From Thermus arciformis (GTDB lineage: Bacteria; Deinococcota; Deinococci; Deinococcales; Thermaceae): a stretch of 64,000 nt of DNA. How positions within the stretch are numbered: position 1 is the first letter of the stretch; each line of letters begins with the position of its first letter. The stretch is taken from positions 1 to 64,000 of the forward strand of contig NZ_FNBC01000007.1 of the NCBI RefSeq assembly GCF_900102145.1, written 5' to 3'. The notes below the pieces were generated by a model. That model did not search any database, was not told where the DNA came from, and saw only the letters and a list, made by a program, of their open reading frames with translations. Shown here piece by piece: positions 37,981-45,019 of this stretch. Position numbers and translations under genes: made by a program.

Positions 37981-38631
37981 TCAGTAGGGGGAGTCAAAGG
38001 GGCAGGCCTCGGGGCCGGGCTGGACGAAGGTCCGGTTGTTGTTGGCCCAGTCAAAGGCGTCCTTGAGGGCCTCCTGGTAGCTCCGCCAGGGGTCGCCGCT
38101 GTAGGCGGTGGGGTGGAGGCCAAGCTCGGCGTTGGCCTCTTCCAGGAGGGCGCTCACCGTGGCGAAGCCCGCGGGGTTCGCGCTTTGCGTCCCCGGGGCG
38201 TAGATGAGGGCGCTCCCGCTCACGAAGCCCGCCCGCACGTTCAGGTACATGGCCGCCATCTGGGCGGAGAGCATGTAGGCCATGTTGGTGGCGTTCGCCC
38301 CGAGGAGCCAGGAGCGGAACCCGCTGTAGCCCGTGGGGTCAAAGGGGTTCCCGGAGGTGTCCACCAGGTTGAGGGCCCTGAGCTCGGCCAGGATCGCGTC
38401 CATCCCTAGGCCGTTCATGGTGTTCTGGCCGTTCTTGTTGCTCCAGAAGCCCAGGGTCCTCCCCCCACCCGGGCCCAGGCAGACGTTGCCGAAGTCCGGG
38501 CCGTGGACATCGGAGGAGCCCACGGTCGCCTCGCCAGAGGTGGGGGTGGTGGGGAGCCACCTGCCTGCGGGCCACCACCCGGGAGGCGGGGGCACCTCGC
38601 TTAAGGTGTAGGTCCCGGAGTCCTTGGGCAC
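37981..38631 (-). CDS. Surface-protein fragment with GFWSNKNGQ-type domain, N-terminally truncated
   Basis: 216 residues. It starts in the middle of a beta-sandwich repeat (the frame upstream reads GNLVPKDSGTYTLSEVPPPPGW, typical of SpaA/SdrD-like domains) and has no signal peptide. Then comes a conserved extracellular domain RTLGFWSNKNGQN, followed by SGFRSWLLGANATNMAYMLS and GSALIYAPG. It was once the end of a larger exported protein. The frame is open back to a TAA near 38695, so the GTG at 38631 is only formal. Confidence 0.7.
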   Translation of the reverse strand: MPKDSGTYTLSEVPPPPGWWPAGRWLPTTPTSGEATVGSSDVHGPDFGNVCLGPGGGRTLGFWSNKNGQNTMNGLGMDAILAELRALNLVDTSGNPFDPTGYSGFRSWLLGANATNMAYMLSAQMAAMYLNVRAGFVSGSALIYAPGTQSANPAGFATVSALLEEANAELGLHPTAYSGDPWRSYQEALKDAFDWANNNRTFVQPGPEACPFDSPY

Positions 38632-38681
38632 CAGGTTTCCCCTTAAGGGTGGGCCCCGGGCCCGCGTGGGCTCAAGCGACT

Positions 38682-38720
38682 TTGGACTTAGGCCTTATGA
38701 AAAGAAAGGCCTAGGTCCAA
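38682..38720 (-). terminator. Terminator of the LuxR-type gene
   Basis: TTGGACTTAGGCCTT pairs over 15 positions (one G-U) with AAGGCCTAGGTCCAA around ATGAAAAGA, 18 bp past the regulator's stop on the minus strand. Confidence 0.7.
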
Positions 38721-38738
38721 GGGCGTAAGCCCCAAACC

Positions 38739-39257
38739 CTAGGAAAGGAAGCGCACGTGGGTGAGCTCCGAGCGGCGCTTTATTCCGAGCTTTTGGAAGA
38801 CGAGGGTGAGGTGGGCCTTGACGGTTTTCTCGGAGATGCCGAGCTCCTTGGCGATCTCCTTGTTGCTGAGGCCCAAGGCGGCCAAGGCGGCCACCTCCTT
38901 CTCCCGGAGGGTGAGATGAGGAGGAGGTTCCTCCAGGGCCTCGGCCACCTTGCGGCGCTCGGCCCAGACCTCCCCCTGGGCCACGGCCTTCAGCGCCTTC
39001 ACCAGCACCTCGAGGCCTTGGTCCGGGTAGAGGTAGCCCCGGTACCCCCGCTTGAGGGTCTGGGGGGCTTGGTCGTTTTCCCGAAGGAGGGCCAGGGAGG
39101 GGAGGGGTGGGGGAGGGGGCACCTCCCGTTCCACCAGGACCAGGGCCACCTGGGCACCCAAGGGGTGGGGGGCGGCCTCGAGGCCCTCCGCCTTTAAGGC
39201 CTCGGCCACGGCCTCCTTCAAGGCGAGGGAGGGAAACTGGAGCCAGACCCGGATCAT
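38739..39257 (-). CDS. LuxR/NarL-type regulator with degenerate receiver domain
   Basis: 172 residues. The C-terminal HTH (LTLREKEVAALAALGLSNKEIAKELGISEKTVKAHLTLVFQKLG) is a clear NarL/FixJ domain. The N-terminal 105 residues have the receiver outline (ending GYRGYLYPDQGLEVLVKALKAVAQGEVW). The phosphoacceptor Asp position reads VALVLVEREV with no Asp, the acidic pair is missing and the conserved Lys is Tyr. It should act without phosphorylation. It lies between two truncated surface genes on the same strand and may have regulated them. Confidence 0.85.
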   Translation of the reverse strand: MIRVWLQFPSLALKEAVAEALKAEGLEAAPHPLGAQVALVLVEREVPPPPPLPSLALLRENDQAPQTLKRGYRGYLYPDQGLEVLVKALKAVAQGEVWAERRKVAEALEEPPPHLTLREKEVAALAALGLSNKEIAKELGISEKTVKAHLTLVFQKLGIKRRSELTHVRFLS

Positions 39258-39287
39258 GGCCTGGCCCCAGTTTAGCCTAAAGGAGCC

Positions 39288-39881
39288 CTAACGGGTCAGG
39301 TTGAAGTGGGTCTTGGCCAGGAGGATCCCGGCGTAGCTGACCTCCGTGCGGTAGCAACCCAGGTTCCAGGCGCTTTGGGTTTTGAGGTTGAAGATGTACT
39401 GGCCGCTTTCGGGGTCGTAGCGCCAAGTGGTGGAGCCGCTGGGGTAGTCGTTGCCGCTAATGTCGGAAGCGGGTTCGGCATCGCAGGCGCCCAAGGGGTA
39501 GAGGACCAGCCGAAGGCCTTCCGCCAGGTCCGTGGCCGGGGTCCCGTCGGCGTAGCGGGGCGGGTAGAGCTTGTGGGGCACGGTGGAGCCCCGCTTGTGG
39601 GCGCTGTAGGGCGGGGCCATGCGCAAGGGGGACAGAAAGCCCGCGGGGTGGACATCCAGGGTCACGTGGACCGTGAAGCTCGCTTGGCTCACGTTGGGAG
39701 GAGGAGGCGCCGAGCTTACGGGGGCGCGGTAGGTGGCGCTGTCCGTGGCGGTGCAGACCACGGTCTGGGTGGCCCCGATGGGGATGTACGTTCCCTCTGC
39801 CGGCACGCAGGTGAGGCTCACGGGCTCGGAGACCCCACCGGGGTCGCTGGCGCTGAGTTCCGCCAGATAGGTCTGCTTCAC
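39288..39881 (-). CDS. HYR/PxKF-domain surface protein fragment
   Basis: 197 residues. It begins inside a HYR immunoglobulin-like repeat (LSASDPGGVSEPVSLTCVP then GATQTVVCTATDSA) and ends with a PxKF domain (KRGSTVPHKLYPP, SGQYIFNLKTQSAW, LAKTHFNLTR). There is no signal peptide, and the formal GTG start lies inside the AGGAGGTG sequence with a TAG seven codons upstream. So it is the C-terminal end of a larger exported adhesin-like protein. The stop is 30 bp before the regulator start. Confidence 0.7.
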   Translation of the reverse strand: MKQTYLAELSASDPGGVSEPVSLTCVPAEGTYIPIGATQTVVCTATDSATYRAPVSSAPPPPNVSQASFTVHVTLDVHPAGFLSPLRMAPPYSAHKRGSTVPHKLYPPRYADGTPATDLAEGLRLVLYPLGACDAEPASDISGNDYPSGSTTWRYDPESGQYIFNLKTQSAWNLGCYRTEVSYAGILLAKTHFNLTR

Positions 39882-39924
39882 CTCCTTGCCTAGAGGCTAT
39901 CCAGGCCCATCCAAAAGGGAAACA

Positions 39925-39948
39925 GACCAAAGTCCTAAGACTTTGGTC
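39925..39948 (-). terminator. Terminator of the acyl-CoA carboxylase gene
   Basis: GACCAAAGTC pairs perfectly with GACTTTGGTC around CTAA, 16 bp after the carboxylase stop on the minus strand. Lower GC than most hairpins here. Confidence 0.7.
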
Positions 39949-39964
39949 CTACGGGGGAAGGTGC

Positions 39965-41530
39965 CTACAGGGGGATGTTGTCGTGCTTCTTCCTGGGCCT
40001 CTCCTCCTGCTTCTCCCAGAGCATCCTTAGGTGCCCGTAGAGGACGCGCCGGGTGTGGGTGGGGTCAATGACATCGTCAATGTAGCCCCGCCCCGCCGCC
40101 ACCCAGGGGTTGTCAAAGGCCCGGCGGTACTCCTCAATCTTCCTCCTCCGGGTCTCCTCGGGGTTAGGGGAGGACTGGATCTCCCTGCGGTAGATGATGT
40201 TCGCCGCCCCCTCCGCCCCCATCACCGCCACCGCCGCCGTGGGCCAGGCCAGGACCACGTCCGCCCCCATGTCCTTGGAGTTCATGGCGAGGTAGGCCCC
40301 CCCGTAGGCCTTGCGGGCGATGAGGGTGATCTTGGGCACCGTGGCCTCGGCGTAGGCGAAGAGCATCTTGGCCCCGTGGCGGATGATCCCCCCGTGCTCC
40401 TGGGCCACACCGGGCAGGAAGCCCGTCACGTCCACCAGGGTGAGGAGGGGGATGTTGAAGGCGTCCATGGTGCGGATGAAGCGGGCCGCCTTGTCCGAGG
40501 CGTTGATGTCCAGGGCCCCGGCCATGAAGCGGGGGTTGTTGGCGATGACCCCCACGGGGTACCCCCCAAGCCGCCCCAGGCCCACGATGATGTTCCGGGC
40601 GAAGCGGGGCTGGATCTCCAGGAACTCCCCGTCGTCCAGGAGGGTGCGGATCACCTGGTGCATGTTGTAGGGGCGGCGGGCGTCGGGATGGACGATCTCC
40701 AGAAGCTCCGGGGTGGGGCGGAAGGGGTCGTCCGTGGGGGTGAGGACGGGGGGCTTTTCCCGGCTGTTTTGGGGCAGGTAGGAGAGGAGCTTCTTGATGA
40801 GGTCCAGGACCTCCTTGTCGTCCTTCCCCTCCAGGTGGGCCACCCCGCTTTTCTCCATGTGGACGTCGGCCCCCCCGAGCTCCTCAAAGGTCACCTCCTC
40901 CTTGGTGACGCTCTTGATCACCTCGGGGCCGGTGATGAACATGTAGCTCGTGCCCCGGCTCATGAGGACGAAGTCGGTCATGGCGGGGCTGTAGACCGCG
41001 CCCCCGGCGCAAGGTCCCAGGATGGCGGAGATCTGGGGGACGACCCCGGAGTAGATGGCGTTCCGGTAGAAGACCTCCCCGTAGCCCGAGAGGCTGTCCA
41101 CCCCTTCTTGGATCCGGGCCCCGGCGGAGTCGTTCAGGCCGACGATGGGGGCCCCCACCTTGGCCGCGAGGTCCATGAGGCTCGCGATCTTGCGGCCGTG
41201 CATCTTGCCCAGGGAGCCGCCCAGCACGGTGAAGTCCTGGCTGAAGACGAAGACCGGGCGGCCCCCAATGGTGCCGTAGCCCGTCACCACCCCGTCCGCG
41301 GGGGCCTCTATCCCCTCCATGAGCCCGGTTTCCAGGTGCTCGGCGAAGGGCATGAGCTCCACGAAACTCCCCGGGTCCAGGAGGTAGTCTAAGCGCTCCC
41401 TCGCGGTGAGCTTGCCCTGCTGGTGCTGCTTCTTTATGCGCTCCTCGCCCCCTCCTAGGAGCACCTTTTTGCGCCTTTCTTCCAGCTCCGCAAGAAGCTC
41501 GTCCAGGATGAGCCGGGCGTTATCGGCCAT
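39965..41530 (-). CDS. Acyl-CoA (propionyl/methylmalonyl-CoA) carboxylase beta subunit
   Basis: 521 residues of the crotonase-fold carboxyltransferase family. Residues about 30-250 hold the N-lobe (QGKLTARERLDYLLDPGSF, VVTGYGTIGGRPVFVFSQDFTVLGGSLG, LNDSAGARIQEG) and the C-lobe follows (FLPGVAQEHGGIIRHGAKML, AYGGAYLAMNSKDMGAD). It carboxylates an acyl-CoA using carboxybiotin from an alpha subunit not in this window. I choose ATG at 41530: the upstream ATG at 41542 lies inside the TATCAT -10 box. Confidence 0.92.
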   Translation of the reverse strand: MADNARLILDELLAELEERRKKVLLGGGEERIKKQHQQGKLTARERLDYLLDPGSFVELMPFAEHLETGLMEGIEAPADGVVTGYGTIGGRPVFVFSQDFTVLGGSLGKMHGRKIASLMDLAAKVGAPIVGLNDSAGARIQEGVDSLSGYGEVFYRNAIYSGVVPQISAILGPCAGGAVYSPAMTDFVLMSRGTSYMFITGPEVIKSVTKEEVTFEELGGADVHMEKSGVAHLEGKDDKEVLDLIKKLLSYLPQNSREKPPVLTPTDDPFRPTPELLEIVHPDARRPYNMHQVIRTLLDDGEFLEIQPRFARNIIVGLGRLGGYPVGVIANNPRFMAGALDINASDKAARFIRTMDAFNIPLLTLVDVTGFLPGVAQEHGGIIRHGAKMLFAYAEATVPKITLIARKAYGGAYLAMNSKDMGADVVLAWPTAAVAVMGAEGAANIIYRREIQSSPNPEETRRRKIEEYRRAFDNPWVAAGRGYIDDVIDPTHTRRVLYGHLRMLWEKQEERPRKKHDNIPL

Positions 41531-41540
41531 AGGTGAGGGC

Positions 41541-41550
41541 ATGATACAAT
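41541..41550. promoter_or_regulatory. Overlapping divergent -10 boxes (carboxylase and membrane protein genes)
   Basis: Minus-strand TATCAT (41541-41546) ends 10 nt before the carboxylase ATG. Plus-strand TACAAT (41545-41550) precedes the 41601 gene, which has a longer leader with its own GGAGG site. Confidence 0.5.
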
Positions 41551-41600
41551 GCCCTTGGGCCTGGAGGAAAGCCCGGGCCTAGAGGGAAAGGAGGTGTTCC

Positions 41601-42014
41601 ATGAAAAGGTGGCTTTACGCCCTTTTGGCCCTCGTGCTTTTGGTCCTCTTGGGCTGGGCGGGCTATGAGGCCTACGCCTCCTACCGGGACCTGGCGGCCC
41701 GGGTGGCCCTTCTGGAGGCCCAGGTTCAGGCCCATGAGGAGGCTTTGAAGGGCCTTGCCGATCGGCTTTCCCGGGTGGAGGGGGAGGTCTTCAAGGCCCC
41801 AAGCCCCCCGCTTTCCCTGCCCGAGGTGCCCGCGCCCCAGGGGGCCCCTTCTTGGCCTTACGTGGTGGGGCTTCTGGTGGTCTTGGCGCTTCTCTACCTC
41901 GTCTTCCGCCTCCTCCGGCAGGGGGCTAGGAAGCCGGAGAAGACCGGGGAAGCCCCTTCCCAGGGCCTCGAGGAGGCCCGGATGGAGGAGGAGGGCGGCC
42001 CTCCCCGCAGCTGA
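41601..42014 (+). CDS. Membrane-anchored coiled-coil protein
   Basis: 137 residues: transmembrane helix at 5-24, a coiled coil at about 28-67 (LAARVALLEAQVQAHEEALKG), a Pro-rich hinge, a second transmembrane helix at about 85-107 and a charged tail. It is not a family I can name. It may be a small scaffold in the inner membrane. AAGGAGG lies 9 nt before the ATG. It is divergent from the carboxylase gene and followed by a terminator. Confidence 0.75.
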   Translation: MKRWLYALLALVLLVLLGWAGYEAYASYRDLAARVALLEAQVQAHEEALKGLADRLSRVEGEVFKAPSPPLSLPEVPAPQGAPSWPYVVGLLVVLALLYLVFRLLRQGARKPEKTGEAPSQGLEEARMEEEGGPPRS

Positions 42015-42017
42015 ATA

Positions 42018-42045
42018 CCCCGCTCTGGCTTTAGCCAAAGCGGGG
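42018..42045. terminator. Bidirectional terminator between the 41601 gene and etfA
   Basis: CCCCGCT/AGCGGGG and TGGC/GCCA pair with one mismatch between them around TTTA, 3 bp past the stop of the plus-strand gene and 22 bp past etfA. Confidence 0.7.
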
Positions 42046-42067
42046 ACCCCAACCGGGGCAAAAACGC

Positions 42068-43012
42068 CTAGTCTTTGAGCTTTTTAACCGCCTCAATGAG
42101 GGCGGGGAGCACCTGGTGCACGTCCCCCACGATGCCGTAGTCGGCGTGCTTGAAGATGGGGGCCTCGGGATCTTTGTTCACCGCCACGATGTACTTGCTC
42201 TTGTTCATCCCCGCCAGGTGTTGCACCGCCCCGGAGACCCCCAGGGCGATGTAAAGGGAGGGCTGGACGGTCTTGCCCGTCTGGCCCACCTGCTCGGCGT
42301 AGGGACGCCAGCCCGCGTCCACCACCGCCCGGGTGGCCCCCACCGCGCCCCCGAGGAGGGCGGCGAGCTCCTCCACCCGCTTGAAGGCCTCCGCGCTTCC
42401 CATGCCCCGGCCCCCTGTGACCACCACGTCCGCCTCGGTGAGGGAGACGCCCTTCTTCTCCTCCTGGAGGCGCTCCAGGACCTCCACCGTGGGCACCTCG
42501 GGCACGCTGAGGGCCACCACCTCGGCCTCGCCCCCAAGGGGCTCCGCGAGGGGAGTGGTGTTGGGCTTCACCGTGAGGACCACGGGAAGGGGGGCCCGCA
42601 CCTTCTCCGTGACCCGGTTCAGGTAGGCGTAGCGGGTGGCGTAGACCTGGCCGCCCTCGGCCCAGGAGTCCAGGGTGTCCTCAAGAAGCCCCGCCTTCAG
42701 GGCGTAGGCCACCCGGCCCAGGTAGGTGCGGCTTTGCCTGGAGGAGGGGGCCACCACCGCCTTGGCCCCGCTGGCCTCGGCGGCCTTGAGCACCCCGGCC
42801 GCCCACCGCTCGGCGGTGTAGGGGCCTAGGGTGGCGGTGTAGAGAACCTCCACGTATTTGCGGGCCTCCTCCACGGGGGCCTTCTCCTCGGCCAGGAGCA
42901 CCCCGGCCACCTTCTCCCCGAAGGCCTCGGCGAGCCTGCGGGCCCGGGTCAGGGCCTCGAGGCTTCCCTTCCTGAGCCGGTTTCCGTCGTGGTCCAAGAC
43001 TACGAGCACCAT
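42068..43012 (-). CDS. etfA: Electron transfer flavoprotein alpha subunit
   Basis: 314 residues from the ATG at 43012, chosen over a GTG two codons upstream that lies inside the AGGAGGTG ribosome site. The FAD-binding C-terminal domain is clear: VVTGGRGMGSAEAF, GATRAVVDAGWRPYAEQVGQTG, PSLYIALGVSGAVQHLAGM and VAVNKDPEAPIFKHADYGIVGD. With EtfB it carries electrons from acyl-CoA dehydrogenases toward the quinone pool. It follows etfB by 9 nt. Confidence 0.96.
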   Translation of the reverse strand: MVLVVLDHDGNRLRKGSLEALTRARRLAEAFGEKVAGVLLAEEKAPVEEARKYVEVLYTATLGPYTAERWAAGVLKAAEASGAKAVVAPSSRQSRTYLGRVAYALKAGLLEDTLDSWAEGGQVYATRYAYLNRVTEKVRAPLPVVLTVKPNTTPLAEPLGGEAEVVALSVPEVPTVEVLERLQEEKKGVSLTEADVVVTGGRGMGSAEAFKRVEELAALLGGAVGATRAVVDAGWRPYAEQVGQTGKTVQPSLYIALGVSGAVQHLAGMNKSKYIVAVNKDPEAPIFKHADYGIVGDVHQVLPALIEAVKKLKD

Positions 43013-43021
43013 AGGCACCTC

Positions 43022-43765
43022 CTAGATGACCTTGGCCTCCTCGTGGAGGAGCCGCACGAGCTCTTCCGCCGCTGCCACGGGGTCCTTGCCGTCCAGGATC
43101 TTGCCGAGCCTGGCCTTTTCCTGGATCTCCTGGGCGAGGAGCTCCACCTTGGGGCTCACCGCCGCCACTACTTTGCGAATCTCCTTCTTCTTGGCCTTCA
43201 TGATCCCAGGGAGGGTGGGGTAGCGGGGCTCGTTCAGGCCCTGCTGGGTGGTGAAGACGGCGGGAAGCCGCACCCTAACCCACTCCGCCCCCTCGTCCAG
43301 GTCGTGCTTGGCCTTGGCCGTGTCCCCCTCCAGCTCGAGGGCGGTGGTCCAGGCCACCACCGGCACCCCCAGGGCCTCCGCCAGGGCGCCCCCCAGGGCT
43401 TGGCTGTCCCAGTCCGCCTGCTGCCCCCCGGTGAGGACCAGGGTGGGGGCCTCCTCCTTCAGGACCTCCACCAGGGCCTCGGCCACGGCCACGGGGTCGG
43501 CAAAGCCCTCGTAGACCACGTGGACCCCGCGGTCCATCCCCATGGCCAAGGCGGTGCGGATGGCCTCCTCGGTGCGCTCGGGGCCGAAGCCCACCACCAC
43601 CGCCTCCCCGCCGTGCTTCTCCTTGAGGCGGAGGGCCTCCTCCACCGCGTACTCGTCCATCTGGTCCAGGATCATCGTGGCCCCGGAGAGGTCCACGCGG
43701 TCCCCCTGGACCCTGAGCCTGCTCTCGCCGTCGGGCACCTGCCGGATCACCGCCACGAACTTCAT
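43022..43765 (-). CDS. etfB: Electron transfer flavoprotein beta subunit
   Basis: 247 residues with the family signature VAVIRQVPD at the N-terminus, MILDQMDEYAVEEALRLKE, the AMP-binding region VLTGGQQADWDSQALGGALAEALG and the recognition loop LPAVFTTQQGLNEPRYPTLPGIMKAKKKEI. It forms a heterodimer with EtfA. It starts at ATG with GAGGTGA upstream, 11 nt after the acyl-CoA dehydrogenase gene, in an acd-etfB-etfA operon. Confidence 0.96.
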   Translation of the reverse strand: MKFVAVIRQVPDGESRLRVQGDRVDLSGATMILDQMDEYAVEEALRLKEKHGGEAVVVGFGPERTEEAIRTALAMGMDRGVHVVYEGFADPVAVAEALVEVLKEEAPTLVLTGGQQADWDSQALGGALAEALGVPVVAWTTALELEGDTAKAKHDLDEGAEWVRVRLPAVFTTQQGLNEPRYPTLPGIMKAKKKEIRKVVAAVSPKVELLAQEIQEKARLGKILDGKDPVAAAEELVRLLHEEAKVI

Positions 43766-43776
43766 CCCTCACCTCC

Positions 43777-44922
43777 TCACTCCGCCAGGACGTGCCTGGC
43801 GATGATGAGCCTCTGGATCTCGTTGGTCCCCTCGTAGATCTGGTTGAGCTTCACGTCCCTGAGGAGCTTTTCCACGGGGAACTCCCGCACGTAGCCGTAG
43901 CCGCCGTGGATCTGGATGGCCTGGTTGGCCGCCTCAAAGGCCATCTCCGAGGCGTAGGCCTTGGCGATGGCGCTGGCGTGGGCGTGGGGAAGGCCCTGGT
44001 CCGCGAGCCAGGCGGCGTAGTAGGTGTACATGCGGGCGGTCTCAATGCCGATGAGCATGTCGGCGAGCTTGAACTGGATGGCCTGGAAGTTGGCGATGGG
44101 CTGGCCGAAGGCCTCCCGCTCCTTGGCGTACTTCCTGGCCTCGTCCAGGGCCCGCCTCGCCACCCCCACGCTTCCTGCGGCCACGGGGATCCGGGTCTTG
44201 TTCAGGGTCTGCATGGCGATCTTAAAGCCCTCCCCCTCCTCCCCCAGGCGGTTTTCCACCGGCACCTTCACGTCCTCAAAGACGAGCTCGTAGGTGCCCG
44301 AGGCCCTTTGCCCCATCTTCCCGTGGATCTTGACGGCCTTGAAGCCGGGGGTGCCCCGCTCCACCACCAGGGCCACCACCCCCTTGTGGCGAAGCTCGGG
44401 GTTCAGCGTGGCGAAGACCACCACCCACTCCGCCTCCCCGCCGTTACTGATCCACATCTTGGTGCCGCTTAGGACGTAGTGGTCGCCCTGGCGGATGGCC
44501 CGGGTCTTTAAGGCGGCGGCGTCGGAGCCATTTCCGGGCTCGCTTAAGGCGAAGGCGGCGAGGGCGGGCTTCTTTGTGAGGGGCCTCAGGAAGCGCTCTT
44601 TCTGCTCGTGGGTCCCCGCGAGGAGCACCGGGGTGATGCCCAGGTCGCTCGCCATGGGAATGGTGTAGATGCCCATGCAGGCGTAGGCCAGCTCCTCCCC
44701 CACGATGACCTCGTCCAGCATCTTGAGCCCCATCCCCCCGTACTCCTCCGGGATGATGGCGTTCAGGAGGCCCACCTCGTGGAGCTTCTCAATCACGGGC
44801 CAGGGGACCTCCTCCTTCTCGTCGTACTCCCGGGCCACGGGGAGGATGACCTCCTTGGCGAAGCGCCGGGCCAGGGCCTGGAGCTGCCTTTGCTCCTCCG
44901 TGAGGCTGAAGTCTATGGGCAT
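43777..44922 (-). CDS. Acyl-CoA dehydrogenase (short/medium-chain type)
   Basis: 381 residues, the standard tetrameric length. FALSEPGNGSDAAALKTRA and TKMWISNGGEA bind FAD and substrate; IQIHGGYGYVREFPVEKLLRDVKLNQIYEGTNEIQRLI carries the catalytic Glu. It probably oxidises short, medium or branched acyl-CoA and feeds the ETF encoded next to it. AGGAGGT lies before the ATG. The promoter (TTGCCA, 17 bp, TAGACT) is overlapped by the site shared with degV and fadN. Confidence 0.94.
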   Translation of the reverse strand: MPIDFSLTEEQRQLQALARRFAKEVILPVAREYDEKEEVPWPVIEKLHEVGLLNAIIPEEYGGMGLKMLDEVIVGEELAYACMGIYTIPMASDLGITPVLLAGTHEQKERFLRPLTKKPALAAFALSEPGNGSDAAALKTRAIRQGDHYVLSGTKMWISNGGEAEWVVVFATLNPELRHKGVVALVVERGTPGFKAVKIHGKMGQRASGTYELVFEDVKVPVENRLGEEGEGFKIAMQTLNKTRIPVAAGSVGVARRALDEARKYAKEREAFGQPIANFQAIQFKLADMLIGIETARMYTYYAAWLADQGLPHAHASAIAKAYASEMAFEAANQAIQIHGGYGYVREFPVEKLLRDVKLNQIYEGTNEIQRLIIARHVLAE

Positions 44923-44951
44923 CCCGCACCTCCTTCCGCCGGGGGCTCCCC

Positions 44952-44968
44952 CTTTGACCGAGTCTAAG
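44952..44968. promoter_or_regulatory. Putative fatty-acid regulon operator before acd-etfB-etfA
   Basis: CTTTGACCGAGTCTAAG (plus strand) matches the fadN site at 14 of 17 positions. It covers the minus-strand -10 box TAGACT of the acd operon. The similarity is therefore not a by-product of promoter elements in the same orientation. Confidence 0.6.
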
Positions 44969-44989
44969 ATTTTTGGAAGCCCCTGGCAA
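44961..44989 (-). promoter_or_regulatory. Promoter of acd-etfB-etfA
   Basis: On the minus strand TTGCCA (44984-44989) and TAGACT (44961-44966) are separated by 17 bp. The leader then holds an AGGAGGT site before the ATG at 44922. Confidence 0.6.
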
Positions 44990-45004
44990 CCCCGGCCCCC
45001 ATGC

Positions 45005-45010
45005 TACCAT
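45005..45010 (+). promoter_or_regulatory. Extended -10 box of the histidine kinase operon
   Basis: TGCTACCAT, an extended -10 with TACCAT at 45005-45010, ends 9 nt before the ATG at 45020. No good ribosome site is present, so the leader is minimal. Confidence 0.5.
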
Positions 45011-45019
45011 TGGGGCAAG

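Noticed and set aside
39925-39948. GACCAAAGTC/GACTTTGGTC palindrome as an operator of the LuxR-type regulator
   Set aside because: It lies 16 bp after the carboxylase stop codon in the direction of transcription and fits a terminator. No second copy occurs before a start codon, although its resemblance to the 38682 hairpin was noted.
41531-41542. Upstream ATG (41542) as the start of the carboxylase beta subunit
   Set aside because: That ATG is inside the TATCAT -10 box and could not be on the transcript. The ATG at 41530 fits both the promoter and the family N-terminus.
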